Source: Streptomyces calvus
GTDB taxonomy: Bacteria > Actinomycetota > Actinomycetes > Streptomycetales > Streptomycetaceae
DNA: 64,000 bases
Assembly: GCF_006782915.1 (NCBI RefSeq)
Contig: NZ_VCNP01000010.1
Location: 372,001 to 436,000 of the forward strand
Direction of reading: 5' to 3'
How positions within the stretch are numbered: position 1 is the stretch's first letter; each line of letters opens with the position of its first letter. The notes under the pieces were generated by a model, which ran no database searches, was not told where the DNA came from, and worked only from the letters and a program-made list of their open reading frames with translations. A program made the translations under genes and the position numbers. Below, piece by piece: positions 63,053-64,000 of the stretch.

Positions 63053-64000
63053 ATGAAGCATCGCGGCAGACACCGCCGACGCCGGCGGGGCAGGGCGCTG
63101 CGGGCCACACTGGCCGGGACCGCCCTCGCCCTGACCGCCGCCGCCACCATGATCACCACCTCGCAGGCCACCGACGCCGACGATCCCGGCCCGCTGAAGC
63201 CGCTGACGGCGTCCGCCGAGACCACTCCGCTGCGGCTGACCGAGCATGACGTCCCGCGCGCCGCGCTGGACCGGCTCTCCGCCTCGATGGGCCGGCCCGT
63301 CGGCGTGAGGACGGTCCTCGCCGACCCGGACGGTGCGCTGCGCGACGCGGCGGACTGCACGGCCGACGACCGGCGTGCCCTGCCGGTGGAGCCGGCCGCG
63401 GCCCGGGCGTACTGCTGGCCGGACGAGGCGACCGAGGGCTGGCGGCCCGGCGCGGTGACCACCTCGGGGGACGCGGACGACGACGGCCGCTGGGGCGAGC
63501 ACCGGGTGGTCGTCTCCGGCTGGAGCCGGGCCGACGCATCCGGGGACGGGGACGGTCCGGCCCGTGTGGCGTTCGTCGACGCCGGCGACCGTGAACGGCC
63601 GCGCTACACCTGGGTGCTGCTGGCCGTGCCGGTGGACGGCGGCCGTGACTACCGCGGGCTCGGCTCCGCCGTGTCCGGCATGGTCTGGTACCAGGACAAG
63701 CTGCTGGTCACCGCGGGCCGCGGCGAGGACAGCGCGCTGTACGTGTACGACGTGGACCGGATCCAGCGGGCCGCCGCGCCCGGCACCTCGCCGGGCCGCG
63801 GGCCCGGCGGCCCGTCGGCTGCCGGGGCGCGGTACGTGCTGCCGGCCGTCGCCACCTACCGGGCGAACGGGGCGGACGCCCCCCGGCCGGGCGGTATCTC
63901 CCTGGACCGCAGCACGGCACCCGACAGCCTGGTCGCGCACGGCTCGGCGGCGGCGGACGGCGACGGGCCGGCCCTGCTGTGGCGGTACCCGTTCAGCTCC
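63053..64000 (+). CDS. Secreted protein of unknown function, cut by the window end
   Basis: At least 316 residues, open to base 64000. It starts MKHRGRHRRRRRGRALRATL, an Arg-rich n-region followed by a hydrophobic signal segment (LAGTALALTAAATMITTSQA), then a mature part rich in Asp and Gly. It includes RYTWVLLAVPVDGGRDYRGLGSAVSGMVWYQDKLLVTAGRGEDSALYVYDVDRI. That stretch reads like a beta-propeller blade of secreted lipases/gluconolactonases, but I cannot name a family. GGGAGG lies 6 bp before the ATG, so the start is well supported. Confidence 0.75.
   Translation, partial: MKHRGRHRRRRRGRALRATLAGTALALTAAATMITTSQATDADDPGPLKPLTASAETTPLRLTEHDVPRAALDRLSASMGRPVGVRTVLADPDGALRDAADCTADDRRALPVEPAAARAYCWPDEATEGWRPGAVTTSGDADDDGRWGEHRVVVSGWSRADASGDGDGPARVAFVDAGDRERPRYTWVLLAVPVDGGRDYRGLGSAVSGMVWYQDKLLVTAGRGEDSALYVYDVDRIQRAAAPGTSPGRGPGGPSAAGARYVLPAVATYRANGADAPRPGGISLDRSTAPDSLVAHGSAAADGDGPALLWRYPFSS

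Overview
The window is 64 kb of chromosomal DNA from a Streptomyces, or a very close actinomycete. The evidence is a G+C of roughly 70 % or more with third positions almost all G/C, frequent GTG starts, GGAGG-type ribosome sites, and typical gene families: DUF2637/SpdB-like, the HTH-DUF5753/DUF397/anti-sigma-like ATPase triad, AldO alditol oxidase, Pro/Ala linkers and Tat-exported hydrolases. I see no rRNA or tRNA gene, CRISPR array, complete insertion sequence or antibiotic gene cluster. The region holds about 55 genes on both strands, mostly single genes or operons of two or three.

Layout. 0.2-8.5 kb: a DUF2637 membrane protein, an anti-sigma-like ATPase, a small secreted protein, a one-pass membrane HTH protein with a Glu-Pro repeat, pyruvate oxidase (poxB), a PP2C-like phosphatase and a DUF456 protein. 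8.5-12.9 kb: alkylation repair (ogt plus an Ada-AlkA gene carrying two frame breaks), then rsgA preceded by a small SD-led ORF and a 17-bp tandem repeat array, then a calcineurin-like phosphoesterase. 13-17.6 kb: a GlxA-type regulator, a cupin, a sigma-like/zinc-finger/TM/CBM2 fusion and a radical SAM protein with unusual cysteine spacing. 17.7-22.2 kb: aldO and a GH2 beta-galactosidase. 22.2-29.4 kb: a Tat-exported PHP hydrolase with a His-rich N-terminus, a MITE-like repeat just before a TetR gene with an apparent ATA start, an unexplained pair (membrane alpha/alpha-toroid protein plus cupin), NUDIX, a PEP-mutase-like protein and a DinB protein.

29.5-33.2 kb is an operon of two GH43 enzymes and an SGNH esterase for extracellular plant polysaccharide, with a candidate operator in front and a terminator behind. 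33.2-37 kb holds a class II amidotransferase, mmuM and a whiJ/abaA-like triad around a 35-bp palindrome. 37-41 kb holds a TetR/flavin monooxygenase divergent pair with clear palindromic operators, a DinB/DUF664 protein, an aminoglycoside-phosphotransferase-like kinase and a companion. 41.2-43.3 kb is a large coiled-coil/Mrr-nuclease/TerD fusion that looks like a one-gene defence or stress effector; its surroundings look less GC-rich than the rest. 43.5-64 kb holds a carboxylesterase with a LacI regulator, a solute-binding lipoprotein, ThuA, LysR, SDR, an atypical LuxR regulator, a subtilisin, VOC, two AraC regulators (one facing an NmrA-like gene), a YihY/BrkB membrane protein, an AidB-like acyl-CoA dehydrogenase, a GAF-domain regulator and a secreted protein cut by the window end.

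The best candidates for undescribed biology are the TerD-Mrr fusion with its leader dyad (41250-43355), the toroid/cupin pair (25467-27617), the radical SAM protein (16283-17608) and the small ORF in front of rsgA (11730-11801). All family assignments come from reading motifs in the translations. No database search was possible.
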